A stretch of DNA of 64,000 nucleotides, taken from positions 1,860,001 through 1,924,000 of the forward strand of contig NZ_AP026763.1 in NCBI RefSeq assembly GCF_026000435.1, given 5' to 3'. A model generated the notes under the pieces. The model saw only the letters and a program-made list of their open reading frames with translations, was not told the origin of the DNA and ran no database searches. The DNA is from Vibrio sp. STUT-A11 (GTDB lineage: Bacteria; Pseudomonadota; Gammaproteobacteria; Enterobacterales; Vibrionaceae). This document shows positions 51,648-60,513 of this stretch, piece by piece (the stretch's first letter is position 1; each line of letters begins with the position of its first letter). A program made the translations under genes and the position numbers.

Positions 51648-53591
51648 ATGAGAAGTAACTTTCATCGAGCCGTTTTTGGACCACTACAGCCAATTGCTGT
51701 TTTTTCTTTATTTTCAATCACTTTTTTATCTCTTTCACGAATATTATTACTCTTTTGGCAATCTGACCGAATCGAATCAGTTCAAGATTTAATCTATATT
51801 CTCAGCCAGGGCGTACGAGTTGATGTCGCCACATTGTGTTGGTTATTTATTCTCCCTGCTCTTCTCTCTGCGCTGCTACCTTTAAGCGGAAAAATAGGTA
51901 ATGGCTGGAAATGGATACTACGCCTGTGGATGGTCGCAGGCCTTTGGATTTTGGTCTACATGGAGTTAGCCACCGCACCGTTCATTCAAGAGTATGACCT
52001 ACGCCCTAACCGCCTGTTCGTCGAATACTTAATTTATCCTAAAGAAGTCATGAGCATGCTCTGGACAGGATATAAACTAGACCTGTTCATTGGGGCAGCT
52101 GGTACGGCTATCACTCTCATTTTAGGTTGGAAATGGAGTAGAAAACTGACTGATTCTGCACAGCAGATCAACTGGAAGTGGCGTCCTTTGTTGGCGATTC
52201 TGGTTGTACTTATTGGTGTCGCAGGCGCACGCTCTTCTCTTGGTCACCGTCCTCTCAACCCAGCGATGGTTGCCTTCTCTAGCGATCCTCTCTTGAACGA
52301 TTTGACCCTCAACTCCTCATACTCACTGCTGTTTGCCGTCAACAATATGAAATCGGAAAAGAGTGCTGAGCAGTTTTACGGCAAGATGGATAGCCAAAAA
52401 ATGCTGGAGATTGTTCGTGGATCGTCGAAGAAGTCGGATTTTAACCCTGAACTATTGCCAACAATGAATCACAATGCTGCGACTTACAAAGGAAAACCTA
52501 AAAATTTAGTTATCCTGTTGCAAGAAAGTTTGGGTACGCAGTTTGTGGGCGCTTTAGGTGGCCTCCCATTGACACCAAATCTGGACAAATTAACAGAGGA
52601 AGGCTGGTTATTTACCCAAATGTACGCCACGGGTACGCGATCAGTACGAGGCATTGAAGCGGTGACGACTGGTTTTCCACCATCCCCTTCACGTTCGGTT
52701 GTGAAATTGAGCAAAAGCCAAACCGGCTTCTTTACCATTGCAGATTTGTTGAAAAATCAAGGTTACCACACCCAGTTTATCTATGGCGGTGAGGCAAACT
52801 TCGACAACATGAAGACCTTCTTCTTTGGTAATGGTTTTGAACAAATTGTTGAAGAAAAAGATTACCGAAACCCCGGCTTCGTTGGGTCATGGGGCGTAAG
52901 TGACGAAGACCTATACAACAAAGCTGATGAAGAGTTTGAACGGCTGTCTAAGGATGACAAACCATTTTTCAGCTTAGTGTTCACATCAAGTAACCACAGC
53001 CCGTACGAATACCCTCAAGGTAAAATTGAGCAGTATGACGAGAACTACATGACGCGTAACAATGCCGTGAAGTATTCAGATTACGCGCTTGGCACCTTCT
53101 TTGAAAAAGCAAAGAAATCTGGCTACTGGGATGACACCATATTTATCGTGATCGCCGACCATGATGCTCGTGTATCGGGTGCTAACTTGGTACCAGTAAA
53201 ACACTTCCATATCCCTGCATTAATCATCGGTAAAGGGATTGAGCCTCGAAAAGACAATCGGATTTCTAACAACATCGACATGCCACCAACACTGCTTTCG
53301 CTGATTGGCGTTGATGCCAAAAGCCCGATGATTGGACGCGATCTGACCAAGCCGTTAGCACGAGAAGACGAACGCGCTATGATGCAGTACGACAAAAACT
53401 TCGGTTACCTAACGCGAGATAACCTCGTCGTGTTTTCTCCTGGAGAAAAAGTGACCACGTTGTCATACAACTTTGAGAACCAGACAATGAAGCCGATGGA
53501 TGTTGACGCATCTATTGTTGAAAGAGCAAAAGCAAATGCGCTGTTTGCATCCAAAGCGTATAAATACGGTTGGTACACTTCCCAATACTAG
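51648..53591 (+). CDS. LtaS/OpgB-like membrane phosphotransferase (alkaline phosphatase superfamily)
   Basis: A 647-residue protein with five N-terminal membrane segments (to about residue 195) and a periplasmic sulfatase-fold domain. The metal and nucleophile positions are visible: NLVILLQESLG (first glutamate), the nucleophile threonine in ATGTRSVRGIEA, WGVSDEDLYNKA, and the metal site IVIADHDARV with a histidine in VKHFHIPALI. Relatives transfer glycerophosphate to glycans or lipids, or phosphoethanolamine to lipid A-like targets. It stands alone with a terminator after it; the acceptor is unknown. Confidence 0.9.
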   Translation: MRSNFHRAVFGPLQPIAVFSLFSITFLSLSRILLLFWQSDRIESVQDLIYILSQGVRVDVATLCWLFILPALLSALLPLSGKIGNGWKWILRLWMVAGLWILVYMELATAPFIQEYDLRPNRLFVEYLIYPKEVMSMLWTGYKLDLFIGAAGTAITLILGWKWSRKLTDSAQQINWKWRPLLAILVVLIGVAGARSSLGHRPLNPAMVAFSSDPLLNDLTLNSSYSLLFAVNNMKSEKSAEQFYGKMDSQKMLEIVRGSSKKSDFNPELLPTMNHNAATYKGKPKNLVILLQESLGTQFVGALGGLPLTPNLDKLTEEGWLFTQMYATGTRSVRGIEAVTTGFPPSPSRSVVKLSKSQTGFFTIADLLKNQGYHTQFIYGGEANFDNMKTFFFGNGFEQIVEEKDYRNPGFVGSWGVSDEDLYNKADEEFERLSKDDKPFFSLVFTSSNHSPYEYPQGKIEQYDENYMTRNNAVKYSDYALGTFFEKAKKSGYWDDTIFIVIADHDARVSGANLVPVKHFHIPALIIGKGIEPRKDNRISNNIDMPPTLLSLIGVDAKSPMIGRDLTKPLAREDERAMMQYDKNFGYLTRDNLVVFSPGEKVTTLSYNFENQTMKPMDVDASIVERAKANALFASKAYKYGWYTSQY

Positions 53592-53614
53592 ACGTATCTT
53601 GGGTAACATTGTTT

Positions 53615-53642
53615 CAAAGGGGAGCTATTTCGCTCCTCTTTG
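53615..53642 (+). terminator. Terminator after the LtaS-like gene
   Basis: CAAAGGGGAGC and GCTCCTCTTTG pair with one mismatch over TATTTC; only a short T-run follows. Confidence 0.7.
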
Positions 53643-53856
53643 TACATTTAAAATGTAGTCAGCTTTTCAACATGACGAGTATAGGGCGTATAGAAAAACA
53701 ACATTTTTTATGCACGAAACTCAAAGTGCATTATTATTCACTATAAAAGACTAAAAATATCATTTTAATTTCCATTCAGCCATTCCCATTAGGACTTCAA
53801 TAAATTAGACTCAAGTGAAAACCAACAGCTGTGTAGAAGACAAAAAAGGAATGGCA

Positions 53857-54240
53857 ATGAGCTCAAGTATGATCCTTAGCGAGTCCCTGATCGAAAGCGG
53901 ACGAGATATCCCACTAACAGAACTCCTGTACGCAAAACGCGTGCTTGATAACTACATGGCAGTGGCGAAGGATAGTAGCCCTCTTGAACTGCTTGCAGAA
54001 ATGAAAACTGCCGCACAACAAGTTGAATACTTCAAAACTGACGATAACCCTTGTGAAGCTCGTAATGTCATCAGCAGTATGATCGATGAGATTGAAAAGG
54101 CGACAACTTTCTCTGAGTTCAAAACTTTCGCGAGTAAACCATCCCTGGCGTTAAACGAATTAATTGAAGATCGTGCACAATTAATTAAACGTGAAAGAGA
54201 GCTGCTACTGGCATCTGGCTACGACGCGTCACGCATTTAA
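53857..54240 (+). CDS. Hypothetical helical protein (127 residues)
   Basis: Starts at the ATG seven bases after AAAAAAGGA; earlier in-frame ATG and GTG codons lack a ribosome site. The product is soluble, acidic and predicted helical, with segments such as LYAKRVLDNYMAVAK and LIEDRAQLIKRERELLLASGY. No known domain recognised. A strong terminator follows; it faces a convergent coiled-coil gene. Confidence 0.8.
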   Translation: MSSSMILSESLIESGRDIPLTELLYAKRVLDNYMAVAKDSSPLELLAEMKTAAQQVEYFKTDDNPCEARNVISSMIDEIEKATTFSEFKTFASKPSLALNELIEDRAQLIKRERELLLASGYDASRI

Positions 54241-54260
54241 TTAACATTTCAGCCGGATCA

Positions 54261-54290
54261 AAAAAAGGAGCGCTCAGTGCTCCTTTCTCT
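54261..54290. terminator. Terminator between convergent genes
   Basis: AAAGGAGC and GCTCCTTT flank GCTCAGT, with A-run before and T-rich sequence after. Confidence 0.82.
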
Positions 54291-54314
54291 GTGATATAGA
54301 GTTGTCAGATCGGC

Positions 54315-55049
54315 TTATAACCCCATATCTTCACTCATTTCTTTGATCTGTTTTAAGTCCATTTTATGAACTTCAATAAGTTGATCAATCTGACTTAATC
54401 GTGATGTGGCCTCGTCATGTTTATTACACGCATCAGATTTCACATCCCAAGATTTGCCTTCTAAGTACACATCGCACTCTTTCTTTAGCTTGCTAATTTT
54501 CGGCAGCAAACTTTCACGCTCTTTTTCTAAGGACTCTAACTCTTGTGAGACTTTAAGCTCTTTTTGGAAGACTTCGCGCGAACGCTCAAGCATTGTCGCC
54601 TGTATACCACTCTGGCGAGTCAGTTTTTCGTTCTCGGATTTAGTGGAACTAATCTTGTCGTTCTGCTGCTTCACCTGTGACTCAAGTGACAGGTTAACCT
54701 TTTCAACTTCGGTCAATTGCGATTGGAGCGCTTGCAACTCTTTTTGATGCTCGGCTTCTTGTTCTGCAAGAAGTGCTGTTACTTTGTCTTCGACTTCTTT
54801 ATCCAAGCCTTCTTCACGGACTTTCACTTGCGAGACTAGCTGCGTTTTGTCCTGAGCAAGTGCCTGGTATTTTTCTTCTAAGACTTGGTAAGTCGATTCC
54901 CATTTGTTTGCGGTCAAAACTGAACCAACTAAGCCACCCACAGCTAAGCCTAAGACCGCAGCAATTGCGATATAAACCTGAGTGCGCTTGTCACGCTGTT
55001 CTATCACAACCACGTCTTCATGTTCTTCACTGTTATTCTGAGAACTCAC
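54315..55049 (-). CDS. Membrane-anchored coiled-coil protein
   Basis: A 244-residue protein starting at GTG (GGAG nine bases upstream). A hydrophilic acidic N-terminus, one membrane segment (about residues 26-46, IAIAAVLGLAVGGLVGSVL) and then a nearly continuous coiled coil rich in E, K, Q and L from about 55 to 190. A pair of cysteines about 19 residues apart near the end (KKECDV and DACNKH) suggests a disulphide outside the cytoplasm. The function is unknown; a structural or envelope-spanning role is likely. The 52-residue membrane protein gene lies 32 bases upstream on the same strand. Confidence 0.85.
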   Translation of the reverse strand: MSSQNNSEEHEDVVVIEQRDKRTQVYIAIAAVLGLAVGGLVGSVLTANKWESTYQVLEEKYQALAQDKTQLVSQVKVREEGLDKEVEDKVTALLAEQEAEHQKELQALQSQLTEVEKVNLSLESQVKQQNDKISSTKSENEKLTRQSGIQATMLERSREVFQKELKVSQELESLEKERESLLPKISKLKKECDVYLEGKSWDVKSDACNKHDEATSRLSQIDQLIEVHKMDLKQIKEMSEDMGL

Positions 55050-55081
55050 CGTATATTACTCCAAGGAATCTTGTTATTTTG

Positions 55082-55240
55082 CTAGCGAATCAGTTCCGCG
55101 ACCATTATCGATGCGGTGTAAATCAGGAATGCGCCTATCAAAATAATGATGGTCGCTTTTTGGACTTTTTCATTGGTTCGATAACGAAATAGCACAAACG
55201 CTAACGCAATCAAAACCGCTATGGCTAACAATCTGGTCAT
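55082..55240 (-). CDS. Small membrane protein (52 residues)
   Basis: ATG preceded by GGAGG at four bases, a very strong ribosome site. Two hydrophobic segments (LLAIAVLIALAFVLF and ATIIILIGAFLIYTASIMV) joined by a short basic loop RYRTNEKVQK, so a membrane hairpin with the loop probably cytoplasmic. It appears to be co-transcribed with the coiled-coil protein gene. Function unknown. Confidence 0.85.
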   Translation of the reverse strand: MTRLLAIAVLIALAFVLFRYRTNEKVQKATIIILIGAFLIYTASIMVAELIR

Positions 55241-55654
55241 ACAGCCTCCTTGTCCGATTGTGGTTTTGTCTCTCTACGGCTAAAACCACAAAAGTTTATT
55301 GTAACCTATTTATTTATTCCTCAACGTCAACATAACGTAGATTTTAAAGTGAGTGCGGGTGTTTTGATCAATTTTGTGGTCTTAATTGAACTACTTACCT
55401 AGAGTCACAGAATAACCATTCCCTGACGCTATGGAATATTCTGTCAGCATTACTCTGCAAAATAGTGCAGTTTATACGATGTATAGCGCAAAACGACTGG
55501 CTACTCATGATTAGAAGCGCTCTTTGCGAATAATTATTTGAAAAATAAATCCGCATTGGGTGTTGAAATGGTCAAAAAACATGATAGAGTTCTCACGTTA
55601 ATGGTGACCAGCATCATTAACTAACCTTTACTCACATAATTGAGTAATTGTTCC
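55241..55654. other. Gap upstream of the glycine riboswitch
   Basis: About 410 AT-rich bases with the promoters of the small membrane protein gene and of the riboswitch transcript. No gene or clear operator recognised. Confidence 0.45.
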
Positions 55655-55865
55655 GAAGAAGACTGCAGGAGAGTAGTTACCAACCAATATTTAACATTTG
55701 GTTAGCATAACTCGCCGAAGAATTAACTATTTCAGGTGCTACCTAGGTAGCGGGGACTGTAGTTGGAGGAACCTCTGGAGAGAACCGTTTGATCGGTCGC
55801 CGAAGGAGCAAGTCCTGTGTCATACACAGGGTGAAACTCTCAGGCAAAAGGACAGAGGAGTGGAA
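55655..55865 (+). ncRNA. Tandem glycine riboswitch
   Basis: Two glycine aptamers in series. The first begins GGAGAG at 55668 with CGCCGAAGAA, TTTCAGG and GGGGACT; the second begins GGAGAG at 55777 with CGCCGAAGGAGCAA, GTGAAACTCTCAGGCAAAAGGAC and AGAGG (landmarks CTCTCAGGC and AAAAGGACAG). The short linker GGAGGAACCTCT has the usual tandem form. Aptamer 1 carries an extra perfect hairpin GCTACCTAGGTAGC at 55738-55751 in a peripheral arm. The tandem architecture and the AGCS symporter downstream are the same as V. cholerae VC1422 (established). Possible expression platform: CTAACTATTT pairing with AAATAGCTTAG at 55876-55912. Confidence 0.95.
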
Positions 55866-55980
55866 AGTTGTAACCTAACTATTTGGCGTTCCCGTCTTTT
55901 AAATAGCTTAGTTCTATTAGAGATCTTGTATCTCGCCCTTTCCCTCTTCTCCTTATTAGTTGTTTTTTTAAGGGGAAATC

Positions 55981-57354
55981 ATGAACGACCTACAATCTTT
56001 ACTGCAAACCATTGATAACTTTGTCTGGGGCCCACCACTATTACTTTTGCTCGTGGGTACCGGTGTTTACTTCACTTTTAGCCTAGGCTTGATCCAGTTT
56101 AAACATCTGCCGACCGCATTAGTGATGGTATTTAGTAAAGATAAGTCATCTGATAAACAGGGTGACGTTTCTAGCTTTGCAGCGTTGTGTACTGCACTTT
56201 CAGCAACTATCGGTACTGGTAATATCGTTGGTGTTGCAACTGCAATTAAACTTGGTGGTCCGGGTGCGTTGTTCTGGATGTGGCTTGCAGCCCTATTCGG
56301 AATGGCAACCAAATACGCTGAGTGCTTGCTTGCCGTGAAATACCGCCAAGTTGACGATAAAGGCCAAATGATTGGCGGCCCGATGTACTACCTACAACAT
56401 GGCGTTGGATCTAAAGCACTGGCGATCATGTTCGCGGTATTTGCATTAGGTGTGGCTTGTTTCGGTATCGGTACTTTCCCTCAAGTGAATGCGATTTTGG
56501 ATGCGACAGAGATTTCTTTCGGTGCTGACCGTGAGCTATCTGCCTTCATCCTGACTCTGTTAGTCGCTTTTGTTACTTTAGGTGGTATCAAATCTATTGC
56601 TAAGGTCGCGGGTAAAGTTGTACCAACTATGGCTGTATTCTATGTCTTGGCGTGTCTTAGCGTGATTATTATGAATGCAGACCAACTACTGAATGCGATT
56701 GAATTGGTGTTGGTATCAGCCTTCACTTCTACTGCAGCAACTGGTGGTTTCCTGGGCGCAAGCATCATGCTGGCTATCCAATCGGGTATCGCTCGTGGCG
56801 TTTTCTCAAACGAATCTGGTTTGGGTAGTGCACCAATGGCAGCGGCTGCGGCGAAAACTGATTCTTGTGTCAAACAAGGACTGATTTCCATGACAGGTAC
56901 CTTCTTCGATACCATCATCATTTGTACCATGACTGGCCTTGCTCTGATCCTGACTGGCGCATGGCAAAGTGACTTCTCAGGTGCAGCAATGACGACTCAC
57001 GCGTTTGCCGTTGGTCTGAACGCAGAGACATTTGGTCCAATGCTGGTATCAATCGGCCTGATGTTCTTCGCTTTTACCACCATTCTCGGTTGGAACTACT
57101 ACGGCGAACGTTGTGTTGTATTCTTGTTCGGCACTAAAGCGGTACTGCCATACAAACTGATTTTCGTTGGTTTAGTCGCTTCAGGCGCATTCCTGCATCT
57201 GGATATGATTTGGATTCTGGCTGACATCGTAAACGGACTGATGGCAATTCCTAACCTGATTGGTTTGATTGCTCTACGCCATGTTGTGGTAGAAGAAACT
57301 AAAAGATTCTTTACGCCAGTGACATCGACTCAAGGTGATAAAGTGACTGCATAA
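55981..57354 (+). CDS. Sodium:alanine/glycine symporter (AGCS family)
   Basis: A 457-residue transporter with about eleven membrane segments. AGCS signatures are clear: GNIVGVATAIKLGGPGALFWMW near residue 80 (landmark GTGNIVGVA), GPMYYLQHGVG, and NESGLGSAPMAAAAAKT around residue 278. It takes up glycine or alanine with sodium. The tandem glycine riboswitch in its leader identifies glycine as the likely substrate or signal. A strong terminator ends the unit. Confidence 0.96.
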   Translation: MNDLQSLLQTIDNFVWGPPLLLLLVGTGVYFTFSLGLIQFKHLPTALVMVFSKDKSSDKQGDVSSFAALCTALSATIGTGNIVGVATAIKLGGPGALFWMWLAALFGMATKYAECLLAVKYRQVDDKGQMIGGPMYYLQHGVGSKALAIMFAVFALGVACFGIGTFPQVNAILDATEISFGADRELSAFILTLLVAFVTLGGIKSIAKVAGKVVPTMAVFYVLACLSVIIMNADQLLNAIELVLVSAFTSTAATGGFLGASIMLAIQSGIARGVFSNESGLGSAPMAAAAAKTDSCVKQGLISMTGTFFDTIIICTMTGLALILTGAWQSDFSGAAMTTHAFAVGLNAETFGPMLVSIGLMFFAFTTILGWNYYGERCVVFLFGTKAVLPYKLIFVGLVASGAFLHLDMIWILADIVNGLMAIPNLIGLIALRHVVVEETKRFFTPVTSTQGDKVTA

Positions 57355-57386
57355 TTCTTTACCATTCTAGAAACACTCACAACTCA

Positions 57387-57416
57387 ATGCGAAGCCTAAC
57401 AGCTTCGCATTTTTTT
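57387..57416 (+). terminator. Terminator of the AGCS gene
   Basis: ATGCGAAGC and GCTTCGCAT pair over CTAACA, followed by seven T. Confidence 0.93.
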
Positions 57417-57549
57417 GTTCCAAATTACTCAGGCTGAAACAAATACTTCACCTCACCGCCAATTAAACCGTTCTAAACTTATGTCTGTCTGAATAAGTAG
57501 ATGGTTTAGTTGTTATGCAGGAACAAGCAATAAGGGTAAAAGCATCAAG

Positions 57550-58563
57550 ATGACTGGACACATTCCTCGTGAAATACAGCACATAGAGCAACTCGCGGAG
57601 CAATACCCTCAACAACTACGCCTGCACCTTCTCGATGACATTTACCATAAAGGGAACTCGCAACCTATTTACGCACTGGAATTAGGTTCAACTGACAGCA
57701 ATGCACCTTGTCTGTTTTTTACCGGCGCGATCCACGGTGTAGAACGAATTGGTAGCCAGATAATTCTCGCCTTTCTAAAAAGTTTGCTGAGACGGCTGGA
57801 ATGGGATCGACAACTTAAACAATCTCTGAATAACTTGCGTATTATCGCGATTCCCGTTGTTAACCCTTGGGGTGTGGCACTTAAAAAGCGTGCAAATCAC
57901 AATGGCGTGGATTTAATGCGTAATTCACCGATCAATAGTGATAACCCTGTTTACCACCTTTATGCCGGACAAAGTTTTAGCTCATGCTTGCCTTGGTATC
58001 GAGGAAATCCAAACGAAATGGAACAAGAGCTCCAGGTATTGTCGCGCTACGTTCTCAATTACGCTAAGCAATCTCGTACCACCATTGTTTTGGATCTGCA
58101 TAGCGGATTTGGTACCCGCGATCGACTGTGGTTTCCTTATGCTCATCAAATCAACCCGCCAAGTAATCTCGCTCAATATTATTTACTGTACAGGCTATTT
58201 CGCAAAAGCTATCCGCATTATGAACTCTATCAGTTTGAGCCTCAGTGGCATCAATACACGACGCACGGCGATTTCTGGGATTGGATGCTGCACCAACATC
58301 AAGCGCAATCAAAACATCACTTCTTGCCGCTTACTTTGGAATTAGGATCATGGCTGTGGGTGAAGAAAAATCCAATTCAAATGCTGCGATTTAGTCAGCT
58401 TTTTCATCCAACTAAATCCCACCGTATCAAACGGGTTCAGCGCCGTCATAGCACTTTTTTAAGCTATTTAATTCAAGTGCTTAATAATGATTTGATAGCC
58501 AACATGGATGCGAATGTAGAAAAGAAATATACGGAAAAGGCAAAAAAACTATGGTACCGATAG
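57550..58563 (+). CDS. M14-like zinc carboxypeptidase (DUF2817-like)
   Basis: A 337-residue protein with the metal set of the M14/AspA superfamily: H62-x2-E65 in AIHGVERIG, H184 in DLHSGFG, and the catalytic glutamate E264 in LELGSW. VNPWG and the early GAIHG are further family points. No signal peptide is seen, so it acts in the cytoplasm, perhaps on a peptide or amidated small molecule. Its end overlaps the hydrolase gene by 13 bases, indicating coupled translation. Confidence 0.85.
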   Translation: MTGHIPREIQHIEQLAEQYPQQLRLHLLDDIYHKGNSQPIYALELGSTDSNAPCLFFTGAIHGVERIGSQIILAFLKSLLRRLEWDRQLKQSLNNLRIIAIPVVNPWGVALKKRANHNGVDLMRNSPINSDNPVYHLYAGQSFSSCLPWYRGNPNEMEQELQVLSRYVLNYAKQSRTTIVLDLHSGFGTRDRLWFPYAHQINPPSNLAQYYLLYRLFRKSYPHYELYQFEPQWHQYTTHGDFWDWMLHQHQAQSKHHFLPLTLELGSWLWVKKNPIQMLRFSQLFHPTKSHRIKRVQRRHSTFLSYLIQVLNNDLIANMDANVEKKYTEKAKKLWYR

Positions 58564-59312
58564 TATTAGTGAGAGGGTTGTTAAGAGAGAGTGGTCATTG
58601 GCAAAGTATGCTCAATATACTGACAAAAGTCTCGCCAGAGCTGATTCTCATTACGCCTAACGTACCTGGTAATGGAGAAAAGTATCGTGAACTCAGTCCG
58701 CTGAAGATTGAACAGATGCTTCCATCCATGCTCGAACAAATCCCTAGCCAGTGTGAGCGGTATCACCTGGTCGCCATTTCAATGGGCTCCATGCTTGCCA
58801 GCCACTGGGCACATACCCTACCCGATAAAGTTGCCAGCTTAACCCTGATCAATCCGAGTTTTTCTCGTTACAGTCCGTTTTGGCGCAGAATCAACATCAA
58901 GGCGCTGTTCAGCATCGCAACTTCTAGGTTAAAAGGAAGCAATGCTTTCCAACAATCGATTCTCAAATGGACCAGTCCAGTCAGTGTCATCCAGCCTGAC
59001 GTTCTCGCGCACCATATCAAGCTCGCTCGACAACACCCCGTCAGTTTCAGCAATACTATTCGCCAGCTTTGTGCGGCAGCTCAGTTTAAAGGCCAAGGTT
59101 TACCACCCGCTTGCCCGAGTCAAGTTATCGTCAGCACAGCAGATAAACTGGTTGATAGCCGATGTGGGGAAGCAATCGCTAAAGCCTGGCAAATCGAAAT
59201 AGTACATTTTGATTGTGATGCGCACGACTTGCCATTAGCAAAGCCCCAAGCACTTACCGATTACCTACTCCATTGGCTAGAGAGTGTTGAACTGGCGAAA
59301 AATGATTCCTAA
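58551..59312 (+). CDS. Alpha/beta hydrolase
   Basis: A 253-residue protein with the nucleophile elbow AISMGSM (S77), an acid in STADKLVD (about residue 199) and a histidine in DAHDLPL (about 224), forming a catalytic triad in the standard order. The oxyanion region is VRGLLRESGHW near the N-terminus. Substrate unknown. The overlap with the M14-like gene suggests the two act on the same compound. Confidence 0.88.
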   Translation: MVPIVLVRGLLRESGHWQSMLNILTKVSPELILITPNVPGNGEKYRELSPLKIEQMLPSMLEQIPSQCERYHLVAISMGSMLASHWAHTLPDKVASLTLINPSFSRYSPFWRRINIKALFSIATSRLKGSNAFQQSILKWTSPVSVIQPDVLAHHIKLARQHPVSFSNTIRQLCAAAQFKGQGLPPACPSQVIVSTADKLVDSRCGEAIAKAWQIEIVHFDCDAHDLPLAKPQALTDYLLHWLESVELAKNDS

Positions 59313-59457
59313 TTGGATTGTATTGATTACCCAGCGGTTTTCTTCTAAACATATGCCTTAGTAATAACCTGATTTCGTTTCATTGACGAATTAGGGGTTT
59401 ATTTCGTATTACAAAGGCTCCACTTAATATGAACAAAGAAAGAATCTCTGAGGTCAT

Positions 59458-60459
59458 ATGCCATTCCCACGAATCTCCATCTTAGATCTAGCGCCCGTTG
59501 CAGAAGGCTCCAACTATACGGAAACCTATAAAAAGTCGGTATCCCTAGTCCAGCATGCAGAAAAACTGGGCTACCACCGTTTTTGGCTGGCAGAGCATCA
59601 CAACATGCCGGATATTGCCAGCGCAGCGACTTCTGTGCTGATGAGTCATATTGGCGCTCAAACTCAAAGCATTCGTCTTGGTTCTGGCGGCGTCATGCTT
59701 CCTAACCACGCACCTCTAGTCATTGCGGAGCAGTTTGGCACATTAGAAGCTCTGTATCCAGGGCGCATTGATCTCGGACTCGGACGAGCGCCGGGAACCG
59801 ACTACCCGACCATGCATGCCCTGCGCCGAGACCCAGAAAGAATGGACCCAGAGTTCGCTGAATTGCTCGAAGAGTTACAGTTCTTTATGGGCCCAGTCTC
59901 CAAAGCCCAACCTGTAAAAGCCTGCCCTGGCGCAAATTCATCGGTTCCAATTTGGTTACTGGGCTCAAGTACGTATAGCGCGCACCTTGCCGCCGTTAAA
60001 GGACTGCCCTTTGCCTTTGCTGCACACTTCGCACCAGATGCAATGCTACGCGCGTTGGATATTTATCGAACTAATTTCCAACCATCAGAGCAACTTGATA
60101 AACCTTACGTGATGATTGGCGTTAATATGGTCGTTGCCGAGACCACTGACGAGGCAAATTATTTAGCGACGACGGAATATCAGAAATTCTTGCAGTTGAT
60201 TCGCGGTGGTCAAGGTAAAATTCCTGCCCCTGTTACCGACATGGATCAGCTCTGGCAACCACATGAAAAGAATCAGGTCACTCATCAGCTAAGAGAGTCG
60301 ATTCACGGTGACAAAGCCCTTGTATTGGAGAAACTCAACTCGCTGCTAGAACGTACTCAAGCGGACGAAATCATTGCCCACTCGATTATCTTTGATCACG
60401 AGAAAAAACTGCGTTCCTATGAACTGCTCGCTGAGCTAAAAAGCGAACAAATGCAGTAA
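59458..60459 (+). CDS. Luciferase-like monooxygenase (LLM family, MsnO8/YhbW type)
   Basis: A 333-residue flavin-dependent enzyme of the luciferase-like fold. Landmarks: ILDLAPVAEGS at the start, YHRFWLAEHHNMP, LGSGGVMLPNHAPLVIAEQFGTLE (landmark MLPNHAP), and LGLGRAPGTD. These are diagnostic of the YhbW/MsnO8 group. It is expected to oxygenate with reduced FMN; the substrate is not known. ATG follows a GAGG-like site. It is monocistronic, with a bidirectional terminator after it. Confidence 0.93.
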   Translation: MPFPRISILDLAPVAEGSNYTETYKKSVSLVQHAEKLGYHRFWLAEHHNMPDIASAATSVLMSHIGAQTQSIRLGSGGVMLPNHAPLVIAEQFGTLEALYPGRIDLGLGRAPGTDYPTMHALRRDPERMDPEFAELLEELQFFMGPVSKAQPVKACPGANSSVPIWLLGSSTYSAHLAAVKGLPFAFAAHFAPDAMLRALDIYRTNFQPSEQLDKPYVMIGVNMVVAETTDEANYLATTEYQKFLQLIRGGQGKIPAPVTDMDQLWQPHEKNQVTHQLRESIHGDKALVLEKLNSLLERTQADEIIAHSIIFDHEKKLRSYELLAELKSEQMQ

Positions 60460-60469
60460 CCAGAATAAA

Positions 60470-60495
60470 AAAGAGCGACTAACCAGTCGCTCTTT
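60470..60495. terminator. Bidirectional terminator
   Basis: AAAGAGCGACT and AGTCGCTCTTT are an exact inverted repeat with a 4-nt loop between convergent genes. Confidence 0.9.
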
Positions 60496-60513
60496 CACTC
60501 ATCTGTATGAAGA

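Noticed and set aside
55698..56015. 105-residue ORF over the riboswitch
   Set aside because: It overlaps the conserved glycine aptamers and the AGCS start; the RNA structure explains the sequence.
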